Part shown: piece after piece, positions 52,298 through 61,773 of the stretch
Position numbering within the stretch: position 1 is the stretch's first letter
How the letters are laid out: each line of letters starts with the position of its first letter
NCBI RefSeq assembly: GCF_900163635.1
Contig: NZ_FUID01000058.1
Span: forward strand, 1 to 64,000
DNA: 64,000 nucleotides
Source: Leucobacter sp. 7(1)
GTDB taxonomy: Bacteria > Actinomycetota > Actinomycetes > Actinomycetales > Microbacteriaceae
Direction of reading: 5' to 3'
The notes under the pieces: generated by a model
Databases searched by the model: none
What the model saw: only the letters and a program-made list of their open reading frames with translations
Told to the model about the DNA's origin: nothing
Program-made: the position numbers and the translations under genes

Positions 52298-53266
52298 ATG
52301 TCGATGCAACAGGTAGTGATCGTCGGGTCTGGTCCGGCGGGGTATACGGCCGCGGTGTACGCGGCACGGGCGGGGCTTTCCCCGGTGGTGATCGCGGGAT
52401 CGGTGACGGCGGGTGGTTCGTTGATGACGACGACCGAGGTGGAGAACTTCCCCGGCTTCACAGACGGGGTGCAGGGGCCGGAGCTGATGGAGGCGATGCG
52501 TGCGCAGGCGGAGCGCTTCGGTGCCCGCGTCCTCCTCGATGACGCGACCCGCCTCGACCTCACCCGCCCCGTCAAAACGATCGAGACCGGTGCGGGCGAG
52601 GTGTTCCAGGCGCGCAGCGTGATCCTCACCACCGGCTCCGCCTACCGCAAGCTCGGGCTGCCTGAAGAGGAGCGGCTTTCGGGACATGGCCTGTCGTGGT
52701 GCGCGACCTGTGACGGGTTCTTCTTCCGCGACCAGGAGATCGCCGTGATCGGCGGCGGTGACTCGGCGATGGAAGAAGCCTTGTTCCTGACCCGGTTCGC
52801 GTCGAAGGTCACGATCGTGCACCGTCGCGACGTGTTCCGGGCGTCGAAGATCATGGCCGAGCGCGTGCTCGCGGATCCGAAGATCGAGGTCGTCTGGCAC
52901 AGTGAGGTCGCAGGCATCCTCGGCGAGACCAACGTCGAGGGTCTCCGGCTGCGCGACACTCTCACGGGGGCGGAGCGGATGCTGCCCGTGACGGGGGTGT
53001 TCGTTGCGATCGGGCACGATCCGCGCTCGGAGCTGCTGACCGGCCAGGTCGACCTCGACGAGGACGGATATGTGCAGGTCGCGCATCCGTCGACGGCGAC
53101 GAATCTGACCGGCGTGTTCGCTGCGGGGGATCTTGTGGATCGCCGCTACCGTCAGGCAATCACCGCCGCCGGGACCGGGTGCGCTGCCGCCCTCGACGCG
53201 CAGCACTTCCTCGCCGGGCTCCCTGACGAGGCACGTGATTCTGAACTTCTGGAGGTGTCCGCATGA
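52298..53266 (+). CDS. trxB: Thioredoxin reductase
   Basis: The 322-residue flavoprotein has the FAD motif [18 protein letters not shown], the redox pair CATCD near residue 137, the NADPH motif [14 protein letters not shown], and C-terminal [16 protein letters not shown]. It supplies electrons to the thioredoxin encoded next (ATGA overlap), which can recycle thioredoxin-dependent arsenate reductase. An ATG 6 nt downstream is an alternative start. In ars operons such genes are sometimes called arsT. Confidence 0.94.
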   Translation: MSMQQVVIVGSGPAGYTAAVYAARAGLSPVVIAGSVTAGGSLMTTTEVENFPGFTDGVQGPELMEAMRAQAERFGARVLLDDATRLDLTRPVKTIETGAGEVFQARSVILTTGSAYRKLGLPEEERLSGHGLSWCATCDGFFFRDQEIAVIGGGDSAMEEALFLTRFASKVTIVHRRDVFRASKIMAERVLADPKIEVVWHSEVAGILGETNVEGLRLRDTLTGAERMLPVTGVFVAIGHDPRSELLTGQVDLDEDGYVQVAHPSTATNLTGVFAAGDLVDRRYRQAITAAGTGCAAALDAQHFLAGLPDEARDSELLEVSA

Positions 53267-53589
53267 GCGCGACGATCACGGTGACCGATGCCACGTTCGA
53301 GGCCGAGGTGATCCAGTCCGATCTTCCCGTGGTGGTCGATATCTGGGCGGCCTGGTGCGGGCCGTGCAAGCAGATCGCCCCGATCCTCGACGACCTCGCC
53401 GGCGAGTACGACGGCCGGGTGAAGATCGTCAAGCTCGATGCCGACGCGAACCCCGAAACGGTGACCGCGGCTGGGGTCACGTCGATCCCGACCTTGGGCT
53501 TCTATCGGGGCGGTGAGCGCGTGAACGTGCTCACCGGCGCGCATCCGCGTTCGGTGATCGCCGGCAAGATCGAGGAGCTGCTGGCATGA
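53263..53589 (+). CDS. trxA: Thioredoxin
   Basis: The 108-residue product has the active site [10 protein letters not shown] near residue 30, the cis-Pro segment [13 protein letters not shown], and otherwise standard thioredoxin length. ATGA overlaps tie it to trxB and acr3. It is the dedicated electron donor for arsenate reduction in this operon. Confidence 0.95.
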   Translation: MSATITVTDATFEAEVIQSDLPVVVDIWAAWCGPCKQIAPILDDLAGEYDGRVKIVKLDADANPETVTAAGVTSIPTLGFYRGGERVNVLTGAHPRSVIAGKIEELLA

Positions 53590-54674
53590 CCGCTGAGACG
53601 ATGACGAGAACCGTGCCCGCGCGCCTGTCCACCCTCGACAAGTGGCTGCCGGCGTGGATCGGCCTGGCGATGGTCGCCGGCCTGCTCCTCGGCCGGTTCG
53701 TCCCCGCGGTCTCGGAGGTGCTGGGGCGGCTGGAGGTCGGTGGCATCTCGGTGCCGATCGGGCTGGGCCTGCTGGTGATGATGTACCCGGTGCTCGCGAA
53801 GGTGCGTTACGACAGAGTCGCCGCGGTCACCGGCGACAAGCGGCTCCTCGTCTCCTCGCTGCTGCTGAACTGGATCGCCGGGCCCGCGGTGATGTTCGCC
53901 CTAGCCTGGATCTTCCTGCCCGACCTGCCCGAGTACCGCACCGGCCTGATCATCGTGGGGCTCGCGCGCTGCATCGCGATGGTTGTGATCTGGAACGACC
54001 TCGCCTGCGGCGACAGGGAGGCGACGGCCGTGCTCGTGGCGATCAACTCCGTGTTCCAGGTCGTGATGTTCTCGGTGCTCGGCTGGTTCTACCTCGCCGT
54101 CCTGCCCGGCTGGCTCGGCCTCGACACGCAGGGGCTCGAGGTGTCGGTGTGGCAGATCGCCCTGAACGTGCTCGTGTTCCTCGGCGTGCCGCTCGTCGCG
54201 GGCTTCGCCTCCCGGTACATCGGCGAAAAGCGCAAGGGGCGAGTCTGGTACGAGGAGAAGTTCCTCCCCGTGATCGGCCCCTGGGCGCTCTGCGGGCTGC
54301 TGTTCACGATCGTCCTCCTCTTCGCGCTCCAGGGTGATGCGATCATCGAGAACCCGCTCGACGTCGCCCGGATCGCGCTGCCGCTGCTGGTCTACTTCGC
54401 CCTCATGTGGTTCGCCGGACTCCTGCTCGGCAAGGGCATCGGCCTCGGCTATGCCCGCTCGACGACGCTCGCGTTCACCGCGGCGGGCAACAACTTCGAA
54501 CTCGCCATCGCCGTCGCGATCGGCACGTTCGGGGCAGCGAGCGGGCAGGCCCTCGCCGGTGTCGTGGGTCCGCTCATCGAAGTGCCCGTACTCGTCGGTC
54601 TCGTCTACGTGTCGCTGTGGGCGGCCCGCGCCTGGTTCCGCACCGACCCCTACCGTCCGGAGGCCCGCTCGTGA
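53586..54674 (+). CDS. acr3: Arsenite efflux permease, ACR3 family
   Basis: The 362-residue protein has ten membrane helices. ACR3 signatures are GLLVMMYPVLAKVRY, GLARCIAMVVIWNDLACGD (containing the conserved Cys used in arsenite transport) and LAFTAAGNNFELAIAVAIG. It pumps As(III) out of the cell. It overlaps trxA and the ArsR-ArsC gene. Confidence 0.95.
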   Translation: MTAETMTRTVPARLSTLDKWLPAWIGLAMVAGLLLGRFVPAVSEVLGRLEVGGISVPIGLGLLVMMYPVLAKVRYDRVAAVTGDKRLLVSSLLLNWIAGPAVMFALAWIFLPDLPEYRTGLIIVGLARCIAMVVIWNDLACGDREATAVLVAINSVFQVVMFSVLGWFYLAVLPGWLGLDTQGLEVSVWQIALNVLVFLGVPLVAGFASRYIGEKRKGRVWYEEKFLPVIGPWALCGLLFTIVLLFALQGDAIIENPLDVARIALPLLVYFALMWFAGLLLGKGIGLGYARSTTLAFTAAGNNFELAIAVAIGTFGAASGQALAGVVGPLIEVPVLVGLVYVSLWAARAWFRTDPYRPEARS

Positions 54675-55675
54675 CCGACACGCTCATGACCTCGGCAGAC
54701 TCCGCAGAGGAGTGTGCGCCCGGATCGGCGCACGCGATCGACGCCGAAATCGCGCGGGCTCTGGCGGGAACGCTCAAGGCTCTCGCCGAGCCGCTGCGGC
54801 TGCGGATGCTCTTGGCGATCGCGACCGATCCGCGTGGCGAGTCTTGCGTGTGCGATCTCGCCGAACTCGCCGATGTCTCTCAACCCACCGTTTCCCATCA
54901 CCTGAAGGTTCTCAAGACCGTGGGGCTGCTGGAGTCTGAGCGGCGCGGCACCTGGGTCTGGTACTCGATTCCTGCGGACCGGCGCGGGGCGGTGACCGCG
55001 CTGCTGGAGGCCTTCGCCCCGGCCGTCGCGACTCCTGCCCGCATGCCCGTGACCGCCGGTACAGGAGATCTCGCGGACATGGATGAGCACATCACCCACC
55101 TCGCCGTGGATCTCGCCGCGAAGACGCGCGCACTGCCTCGGGAGACCGTGATGGCGATCGTCCGCGACTCGTACACGGCGCTGGCACGGTCGGCGAAGAT
55201 CACCCGCTACCTTGTCCCGCTGACCGAACGCTTCGCCAAGCAACGGCTCGCCGACCTCACCCGGGACCGGACTACCGCCCTGCCGCAGGTGCTGTTCGTG
55301 TGCGTCGCGAACGCCGGGCGCTCCCAGCTCGCTGCCGCCCTCACCCGACATCTCTCGGGCGGGAACGTGGTAGCACGGTCGGCGGGATCGACTCCGGCGG
55401 CGGGTATCCACCCGCATGTGCAGCAGCTCATCATGGACATCAACGGTCCCGATGCCGTGGATGCGTTCCCGAAGCCGTTGACCGACGACGCCATCCGCGC
55501 AGCCGACGTCGTGGTCACCATGGGCTGTGGCGATGTCTGCCCGATCATCCCCGGAGTCCGCTACGAGGACTGGGCCGTCGCCGACCCGGCCCTGGCCTCA
55601 CCCGCCGGTGTCGCTGCGATCCGCGGCGACATCGAGGGCCGCGTCCGAGCGCTCCTCGATTCCCTGACCGACTGA
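54671..55675 (+). CDS. ArsR repressor fused to LMW-phosphatase-type arsenate reductase
   Basis: The 334-residue product has three parts. Residues 20-125 are an ArsR winged HTH with the metalloid site ESCVCDLAEL and SQPTVSHHLKVLKT. Residues about 130-200 are a helical bundle of the type found in actinobacterial ArsC. Residues about 205-334 are a low-molecular-weight phosphatase fold with CVANAGRSQLAAA, similar to the next gene. It could both sense and reduce arsenic. The GTG start overlaps the acr3 stop; the long open frame upstream is the shadow of acr3. Confidence 0.88.
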   Translation: MTDTLMTSADSAEECAPGSAHAIDAEIARALAGTLKALAEPLRLRMLLAIATDPRGESCVCDLAELADVSQPTVSHHLKVLKTVGLLESERRGTWVWYSIPADRRGAVTALLEAFAPAVATPARMPVTAGTGDLADMDEHITHLAVDLAAKTRALPRETVMAIVRDSYTALARSAKITRYLVPLTERFAKQRLADLTRDRTTALPQVLFVCVANAGRSQLAAALTRHLSGGNVVARSAGSTPAAGIHPHVQQLIMDINGPDAVDAFPKPLTDDAIRAADVVVTMGCGDVCPIIPGVRYEDWAVADPALASPAGVAAIRGDIEGRVRALLDSLTD

Positions 55676-55697
55676 CTGACTGAAAGCGAACCGTCTC

Positions 55698-56105
55698 ATG
55701 ACCGACCACAAGCCCTCCGTCCTGTTCGTCTGCGTACACAACGCCGGCCGCTCCCAGATGGCCGCAGGCTACCTCCGCCACCTCGCCGGTGACCGTATCG
55801 AAGTGCGTTCGGCCGGGTCGATGCCCGCCGAGCAGATCAACCCCGTCGCCGTCGACGCCATGCGCGAAGAAGGCATCGACATCACCGCCGAGCAACCCAA
55901 GATCCTCACCACCGATGCCGTGCAGGACTCCGACGTGGTGATCACCATGGGCTGCGGCGACGCCTGCCCGTTCTTCCCCGGCAAGCGGTACGAGGACTGG
56001 AAGCTTAACGACCCCGCCGGGCAGGGCATCGACGCGGTCCGACCGATCCGCGACGACATCAAGGCGCGCGTGCAGACACTGATCACCGAACTGATCGAGC
56101 AGTGA
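55698..56105 (+). CDS. arsC: Arsenate reductase ArsC (LMW phosphatase family)
   Basis: The 135-residue product has the P-loop CVHNAGRSQMAAGYL near residue 11, and ITMGCGDACPFFPGKRYEDW with Cys residues in the second active-site region. This is the thioredoxin- or mycothiol-linked class, consistent with trxA-trxB in the same operon. It reduces As(V) to As(III) for export by ACR3. It overlaps chrA (GTGA). Confidence 0.93.
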   Translation: MTDHKPSVLFVCVHNAGRSQMAAGYLRHLAGDRIEVRSAGSMPAEQINPVAVDAMREEGIDITAEQPKILTTDAVQDSDVVITMGCGDACPFFPGKRYEDWKLNDPAGQGIDAVRPIRDDIKARVQTLITELIEQ

Positions 56106-57340
56106 CCCCAGAAACACCCCCGACACCCTTCTCAGAGCGCGGAAGCGCCGGCGAGGTCTTCCGCGCGTTCGCGAAGCTCGGGGTGACGTCCTTCGGCGGT
56201 CCGGTCGCGCACCTGGGCTACTTCCGCGAAGAGCTCGTCGCGCGCCGTAAGTGGGTGAGCGAGGCCCAGTACGCCGAGCTCGTCGCGCTCTGCCAGTTTC
56301 TGCCCGGGCCGGCATCGAGCCAGGTCGGCTTCGCACTCGGCTTCATCCGCAGCGGCCCGCTCGGCGCACTGGCCGCCTGGACGGCCTTCAGCCTGCCCTC
56401 CGCGCTGCTGCTCGTACTGTTCGGCATCGGCGCCGTCTCGCTTGACGGCCCGGTCGGGGTCGGGCTGCTCATGGGCCTCAAGGCCGTCGCGGTCGCGGTT
56501 GTCGCGCACGCCGTCCTCGGTATGGCCCGGACGCTCACGCCTGATCTGCACCGCATCCTCATCGGACTCGCCGCCGCGGGGCTCGCCCTGCTGCTCCCCG
56601 GGAATCTCGGGCAGCTCGCCGCGATCCTCGTCGGGCTCGCCGCGGGCATCCTGTGGTGCCGACAGGCGGTCCCGGAAGCCGCGGAGCCGCTGGCCGTGCG
56701 GATCCCGCGGCGCACCGGGATCGCTGCCCTCGCCCTGGTCGGCCTGCTGCTGGCCGCACTTCCGCTGCTGGCGCGGCTGACGCGTGACCCCTGGGTGGGC
56801 ATCGCGGACGCCTTCACCCGGGCTGGCGCGCTCGTCTTCGGCGGGGGTCACGTGGTGCTCCCGCTGCTGCAAGCCGAGCCCGCGATCGCAGGCTCGGTGA
56901 CGCACGAGCAGTTCCTCGCCGGCTACAGCGCGGCGCAGGCCGTGCCCGGCCCGCTGTTCACCTTCGCGGCTTATCTCGGCTTCGAGATGCGGAACGGGTG
57001 CGCTGCTCCGCTCGCCGCGCTCCTGGCGCTCGTCGCGGTGTTCCTGCCGGGGATGCTGCTCCTCATCGGTGTGCTGCCGTTCTGGGGACGGCTCCGCGAG
57101 AACCCGACCGTGCGATCGGCCATGGCGGGCGCGAACGCCGCAGTCGTCGGGATCCTCGCCGCCGCGCTCTGGACACCCGTGATCACCTCCGGAGTCACCG
57201 GCGTCGCGCCGCTGCTGATCGCGCTCGGATGCTTCGCCCTCCTCATCGTCTGGAAACTGCCGGCGTGGCTCGCCGTTCTAGCTGGTGCCGCGGCAGGCGT
57301 TCTGGCGAGTCTCCTCGGCCTCGGTCTCGCCTGGAGCTGA
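56102..57340 (+). CDS. chrA: Chromate transporter ChrA
   Basis: The 412-residue protein has two homologous halves (CHR domains): FAKLGVTSFGGPVAHLGYFR with YAELVALCQFLPGPASSQVG in the first, and ALVFGGGHVVLPLLQAEP with FLAGYSAAQAVPGPLFTFAA in the second. Full-length ChrA exports chromate. The gene ends exactly where the convergent merR stop begins. Confidence 0.93.
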   Translation: MTPETPPTPFSERGSAGEVFRAFAKLGVTSFGGPVAHLGYFREELVARRKWVSEAQYAELVALCQFLPGPASSQVGFALGFIRSGPLGALAAWTAFSLPSALLLVLFGIGAVSLDGPVGVGLLMGLKAVAVAVVAHAVLGMARTLTPDLHRILIGLAAAGLALLLPGNLGQLAAILVGLAAGILWCRQAVPEAAEPLAVRIPRRTGIAALALVGLLLAALPLLARLTRDPWVGIADAFTRAGALVFGGGHVVLPLLQAEPAIAGSVTHEQFLAGYSAAQAVPGPLFTFAAYLGFEMRNGCAAPLAALLALVAVFLPGMLLLIGVLPFWGRLRENPTVRSAMAGANAAVVGILAAALWTPVITSGVTGVAPLLIALGCFALLIVWKLPAWLAVLAGAAAGVLASLLGLGLAWS

Positions 57341-57724
57341 TCACGGCGCGATCCTGTCCCCGAGCAGCCCGATGAACTCGTCCGCCGCCGCGAGCTGCTT
57401 CGCGAGCTTCGCGCGCCGCTCCTCAGCGTCGGCCAGGAACTGGGAGAGGAGCTCGGCGGCGTCCGCGCCGACGGCGCCGCCACCCGCACTCGCCTCCAGT
57501 GCCCGCAGCAGATCGCCCATCTGGTCCAGTGAGTACCCGAGCGGCTTCATCCGGCGGATGAGCATGAGTCGCTCGTAGTCGTCCTCCGTGTAGAGGCGGA
57601 ACCCGCCCTCGGAGCGGCCCGAGGGAGCAAGCAAGCCAATCTGGTCGTAGTGGCGGATGGTCCGCAGCGACAACTCCGTCCGCTCAGCCAGTTCGCCGAT
57701 ATGCATCATCCCCGCTTCGGGCAT
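57341..57724 (-). CDS. MerR family transcriptional regulator
   Basis: The 127-residue product has a MerR HTH (IGELAERTELSLRTIRHYDQ, IGLLAPSGRSEGGFRLYTED) and a helical dimerisation segment, with no Cys cluster typical of metal sensors. The palindrome at 57751-57777 just upstream is its likely operator, controlling itself and the divergent SulP gene. Confidence 0.88.
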   Translation of the reverse strand: MPEAGMMHIGELAERTELSLRTIRHYDQIGLLAPSGRSEGGFRLYTEDDYERLMLIRRMKPLGYSLDQMGDLLRALEASAGGGAVGADAAELLSQFLADAEERRAKLAKQLAAADEFIGLLGDRIAP

Positions 57725-57750
57725 AGCGCTGCTCCCTCCTCAGATTAGCT

Positions 57751-57777
57751 CCAACACTCACGTTACGTTAGAGTTGG
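57751..57777. promoter_or_regulatory. MerR operator palindrome
   Basis: CCAACACTCACGT, a central T, then ACGTTAGAGTTGG form a 27-bp inverted repeat (11 of 13 positions match). The size and position between divergent promoters suit a MerR dimer site. Confidence 0.65.
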
Positions 57778-57917
57778 TTCTTGTGCTCGCATGTTCTCGC
57801 GGGCATCCACCCGACGACCAGACCCCCGAGCGGGGCGGTGTCGGGCGCGCGCCGACGCGCGCTCTCACTCTTCGATGGTGTCACACCTGACCCGCACTGA
57901 CCTTGGAGGCCTACCTC

Positions 57918-59438
57918 ATGACGACAACGACGACTGCCGACGACCGGGCACGGTATCGGCCCGAACCCTCAGTGCTGACCGCTCTGAAGACTCCCCGCAT
58001 CCTCACCCGCGAAGTCCTTGCCGGTCTCGTCGTCGCCCTCGCCCTGATCCCCGAGGCGATCAGCTTCTCCATCATCGCCGGCGTCGACCCGAAGGTCGGC
58101 CTGTTCTCCTCGTTCATCATGGCAATCACGATCGCGTTCGTCGGCGGCCGCCCGGCGATGATTACCGCCGCGACCGGCGCGATCGCACTGGTCATTGCTC
58201 CCGTGGCGCGCGAGTACGGGATGGACTACTTCATCGCGACCGTACTCCTGGCGGGCGTGCTGCAGATCGTGCTGGCGGTATTCGGGGTCGCGAAGCTGAT
58301 GCGGTTCATCCCGCGCAGCGTCATGGTCGGCTTCGTCAACGCCCTGGCGATCCTGATTTTCATGGCCCAGCTGCCCGAGCTCATCGGCGTGCCCTGGATG
58401 GTCTATCCGCTCGTCGCCGTCGGGCTGCTGATCATGATCGGCATGCCCAAGCTCACCAAGATCGTCCCCGCCCCGCTGGTGTCGATCGTGCTGGTCACCG
58501 CCGCGGTGGTGGTCTTCGCGATCAACGTGCCCGCCGTCGGCGACAAGGGCGAGCTGCCCCGCAGCCTGCCCGAACTGTTCATCCCGAACGTGCCGCTCAC
58601 ATGGGAGACTCTCACGATCATCGCCCCCTACGCGCTGGCGATGGCGCTCGTCGGGCTGATGGAGTCGCTGATGACGGCGAAGCTCGTCGACGACGTCACC
58701 GACACCCACTCGAACAAGACCCGTGAATCCTGGGGGCAGGGGGTGGCGAACCTCGTCTCCGGCATCTTCGGCGGCATGGGTGGCTGCGCAATGATCGGGC
58801 AGACCATGATCAACGTGAAGGCCTCTGGCGCCCGCACCCGCATCTCGACCTTCCTCGCCGGCGTGTTCCTGCTGATCCTCATCGTCGTCCTCGGCGATAT
58901 CGTGGCGATCATCCCGATGGCCGCACTGGTCGCGGTGATGATCATGGTCTCGGTCGGAACCTTCGACTGGCACTCCATCAAGCCCTCGACGCTGAAGCGG
59001 ATGCCGAAGAGCGAGACCACGGTCATGGTGATCACCGTTGCCGTGGTCGTCGCGACCCACAACCTCGCGATCGGCGTCGTCGTCGGCGTGTTCGTCGCCT
59101 CGGTCATGTTCGTCCGCCGCGTCGCCCACCTCATCGACGTGCGCCGCGAGATCACCGATCACGACGGCACCCCGGTCGCGCACTACACCGTCGAAGGGCA
59201 GCTCCTGTTCGCCTCCAGCAACGACCTGACGACGATGTTCGAGTACGTGGACGATCCCGACCGCGTCGTCATCGACCTCACTCGGTCACACATCTGGGAT
59301 GCCTCCACCGTTGCCGCGCTCGACGCCATCGAGACGAAGTACGAACAGCACGGCAAGACGGTCGAGTTCATCGGTATGAACGACTACACCACCGCATTCC
59401 ACGCCCGTCTCACGGGCGGACTCGGAAGCGGCCACTGA
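57918..59438 (+). CDS. SulP family anion transporter with STAS domain
   Basis: The 506-residue protein has about 12 membrane helices, the SulP start region [20 protein letters not shown], and [20 protein letters not shown] with [22 protein letters not shown]-terminal STAS domain covers about residues 400-500. SulP proteins move sulfate, bicarbonate or related anions. The ATG at 57918 is chosen because TTGGAGG lies 8 nt upstream. Beside chrA and ars genes it may handle sulfate competing with chromate; that is inference. Confidence 0.9.
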   Translation: MTTTTTADDRARYRPEPSVLTALKTPRILTREVLAGLVVALALIPEAISFSIIAGVDPKVGLFSSFIMAITIAFVGGRPAMITAATGAIALVIAPVAREYGMDYFIATVLLAGVLQIVLAVFGVAKLMRFIPRSVMVGFVNALAILIFMAQLPELIGVPWMVYPLVAVGLLIMIGMPKLTKIVPAPLVSIVLVTAAVVVFAINVPAVGDKGELPRSLPELFIPNVPLTWETLTIIAPYALAMALVGLMESLMTAKLVDDVTDTHSNKTRESWGQGVANLVSGIFGGMGGCAMIGQTMINVKASGARTRISTFLAGVFLLILIVVLGDIVAIIPMAALVAVMIMVSVGTFDWHSIKPSTLKRMPKSETTVMVITVAVVVATHNLAIGVVVGVFVASVMFVRRVAHLIDVRREITDHDGTPVAHYTVEGQLLFASSNDLTTMFEYVDDPDRVVIDLTRSHIWDASTVAALDAIETKYEQHGKTVEFIGMNDYTTAFHARLTGGLGSGH

Positions 59439-59507
59439 CATCATCAGCCGGTCGCCTGGGGTCCGGGGCCGCAGCGGGGCGGGAGCTGATGATGGATTGC
59501 GTGGGGT

Positions 59508-60719
59508 CTACCCCTGCTGGTCGGCGCTCAGCAGGAGCAGGATGGTGCCGACTGCGGCGATGCCCGCGAGCACGGCGAATCCGGTCGCGTAGCTGCCCGC
59601 CGCCCAGGCAAGAAAGGTGCCTGCCCAGGGGGCGATCGCGGTGGCCAGCAGCACCGCGACGCCCATCACCGCGGACAGGTGCCCGTAGGCGCGCGGCCCC
59701 CACCGGTCGGTGATCGCCGTTGCCTGCAGCAGTGTCGCGATGCCCCGCCCGACGCCGGCGAGGATCGACAGCCCTACGAGCACCGTCGACGGGCCGGGAA
59801 CGACGGCGAGGGCCGCGGTGGAGACGGTGACGAGCGCGAACACGACCGCGGTGCGCGTCAGGAGCGAAGCGCGAGCGGCCACAGCGGTGTAGAGGAGGCG
59901 GCCGGCGACCTGCCCGAGACCGCCGAGGCCGAGCACCCAGGCCGCGCTCTGCATGCCGAGGCCCCGTTCGAGCATGAGCGGGACGATCGCGATCAGCGCC
60001 GCGTACATCGCCAGCGACACCACCGCGAGTCCGGCCGTCAGCAGCACGAACCGGGAACTGCGCACCACCCGGGCCGCATACGCTTGCACCGGCTCCGCAT
60101 GCTCCGACCGCGTCTCGTGAAGGGCGGGCCAGGGGCGGTGCAGCGCCCACGCGTGCAGCGGCACGGTCACTGCCAGGAGCACACCGGCGGCGGCGAGGTA
60201 AGTGCCCCGCCACCCGAGCACCTCCACCGCAGCGGCGGTGATCGGGGCGAAGATCGTGCTCGCCAGTCCCGCGGCCAGCGTCAGCGTCGCCAGCGCGCCG
60301 AGCCTGCGCCGGGTAAACCATCCGGTGATCGCCGCGAATGCCGGCGGATACAAGGTTCCCGCCATCGCCGCCCCGGTCAGCAGCCACCCTCCCGCGAATA
60401 CCCACACGTTCGGAGCAAGCGCCACGACGATGAGGCCCGCGACGGCGAGCAGTGAGCCACCGGTCATCACGCCGCGGGGTCCGTGCCGGTCGATCACCTT
60501 CCCGACCGGAATCCCGGTCACGGCGGAGACCGCCAGCGCGCCGGAGAACGCCGCGGTGATCCCCATCGGCGCCCACCCGGTGTCCGCGCCGATTGCCGGG
60601 GCGAGGACGGTGAAGGCGTAGTAGAGCAGTCCCCACGAGACCACCTCGGTCACGCACAGCACCGTCAGCACGACCCCCAGCCGCGGCCGGATCCCATCGT
60701 CCGCCCCGCCCTTACCCAT
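59508..60719 (-). CDS. MFS transporter
   Basis: The 403-residue protein has 12 predicted membrane helices, the loop motif GKVIDRHGPRGVMTGG between TM2 and TM3, and GLGGLGQVAGRLLYTA in the second half. The substrate is unknown. It overlaps the ArsO-like gene by 8 bp, so it may export a product of the two flavin enzymes, such as an arsenical. It reads towards sulP. Confidence 0.88.
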   Translation of the reverse strand: MGKGGADDGIRPRLGVVLTVLCVTEVVSWGLLYYAFTVLAPAIGADTGWAPMGITAAFSGALAVSAVTGIPVGKVIDRHGPRGVMTGGSLLAVAGLIVVALAPNVWVFAGGWLLTGAAMAGTLYPPAFAAITGWFTRRRLGALATLTLAAGLASTIFAPITAAAVEVLGWRGTYLAAAGVLLAVTVPLHAWALHRPWPALHETRSEHAEPVQAYAARVVRSSRFVLLTAGLAVVSLAMYAALIAIVPLMLERGLGMQSAAWVLGLGGLGQVAGRLLYTAVAARASLLTRTAVVFALVTVSTAALAVVPGPSTVLVGLSILAGVGRGIATLLQATAITDRWGPRAYGHLSAVMGVAVLLATAIAPWAGTFLAWAAGSYATGFAVLAGIAAVGTILLLLSADQQG

Positions 60720-61773
60720 GCATCAGTCGTTCCGCACCACGGTCGAGGTGGGCGAGGACGTGCGCGGCGTCGCGGTGGACGCCGCGCAGCGTGTTCGAGG
60801 AGAACGAGCGTTGGAACTCCACCCCGAGAAACCCCAGCCCGGTGAGCGCGGTCGAGACCCCCTGGCGATGCCGCGGCATCCCGTGCGCATCCACGGCGCC
60901 GAGCGCGTGCAGGTAGGGCAGGTGCGGGCGGTAGCCGGTCGCGAACACCACCGCATCGACCTGCTCCCGACGCCCGTCGGCCCAGACCACGCCATCTCGG
61001 GTGAACGCGGTGAACATCGGCCGCTGATCGGGGCGTCCGGACGCGAGCGCTTCCCGGTAGACACCGGTGTCGAGCACGGGCGTGCCCGTCACCAGGCGGG
61101 AGAGGATCACCCACGGGATCCGGTCGATGCCGGTGTGGGTCAGCCAGAAGTGCAGGTCGCGGCCGGCGACCCGCTGCTGAGCGAACCGCACCCGGCCCCG
61201 CACCGCGAGCGAGGTGTCCGCGACCTGTCCCAGTTCGACGGCGATCTGGATCGCGGAGTTCCCGGCCCCGACCACGACGACCCGCCGCCCCGCGAACCGG
61301 GCGGGCGAGCGATAGTCCGCCACATGCAGCACCTCGCCCGCATAGCCCTCCAGGCCCGGGAGCCGTGGCGTGAACGGGTTCGCGAAAGAACCGGTCGCAG
61401 CGATCAGCGCGTCCCCGGCCACTGTCGAGCCGTCCGCGAGCACCGCGACGAACCGATCGTCGTCCCGGGTGACCGTTTCGACCCGCGCTCGGGTGCGGAT
61501 CTCGGCGCCCAGCCAGGCCGCGTAGCCGCGCAAGAACTGCACCACCTCGTCACGATGCGGGTATTCATCCGGCGGCCCGGAGAACGGGTATCCGGGGAAG
61601 CCGGAGAACCGGCGGGGCGAGAACAGTCGCAGACTGTCGTAGTACGACGGCCACGACCCCACCGGCTCGTGGCCGGCTTCGAGCACCACCGGCTCCCAGC
61701 CGCGCTCGGCCCCGGCGCGGGCGGCGGCGAGCCCGGACTGCCCGCCGCCGACGATCAGCAGCCGCCGGCTCAC
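60712..61773 (-). CDS. Flavin-dependent monooxygenase, ArsO-like
   Basis: The 353-residue product has an N-terminal FAD motif GGGQSGLAAARAGAERGW, FSPRRFSGFPGYPF, an NADPH motif GAGNSAIQIAVELG, and the ATGYRP motif (FATGYRPHLPYL) typical of flavin monooxygenases. Flavin enzymes called ArsO occur in actinobacterial ars clusters, role unproven. The GTG start overlaps the stop of the upstream flavin gene. Confidence 0.85.
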   Translation of the reverse strand: MSRRLLIVGGGQSGLAAARAGAERGWEPVVLEAGHEPVGSWPSYYDSLRLFSPRRFSGFPGYPFSGPPDEYPHRDEVVQFLRGYAAWLGAEIRTRARVETVTRDDDRFVAVLADGSTVAGDALIAATGSFANPFTPRLPGLEGYAGEVLHVADYRSPARFAGRRVVVVGAGNSAIQIAVELGQVADTSLAVRGRVRFAQQRVAGRDLHFWLTHTGIDRIPWVILSRLVTGTPVLDTGVYREALASGRPDQRPMFTAFTRDGVVWADGRREQVDAVVFATGYRPHLPYLHALGAVDAHGMPRHRQGVSTALTGLGFLGVEFQRSFSSNTLRGVHRDAAHVLAHLDRGAERLMHG

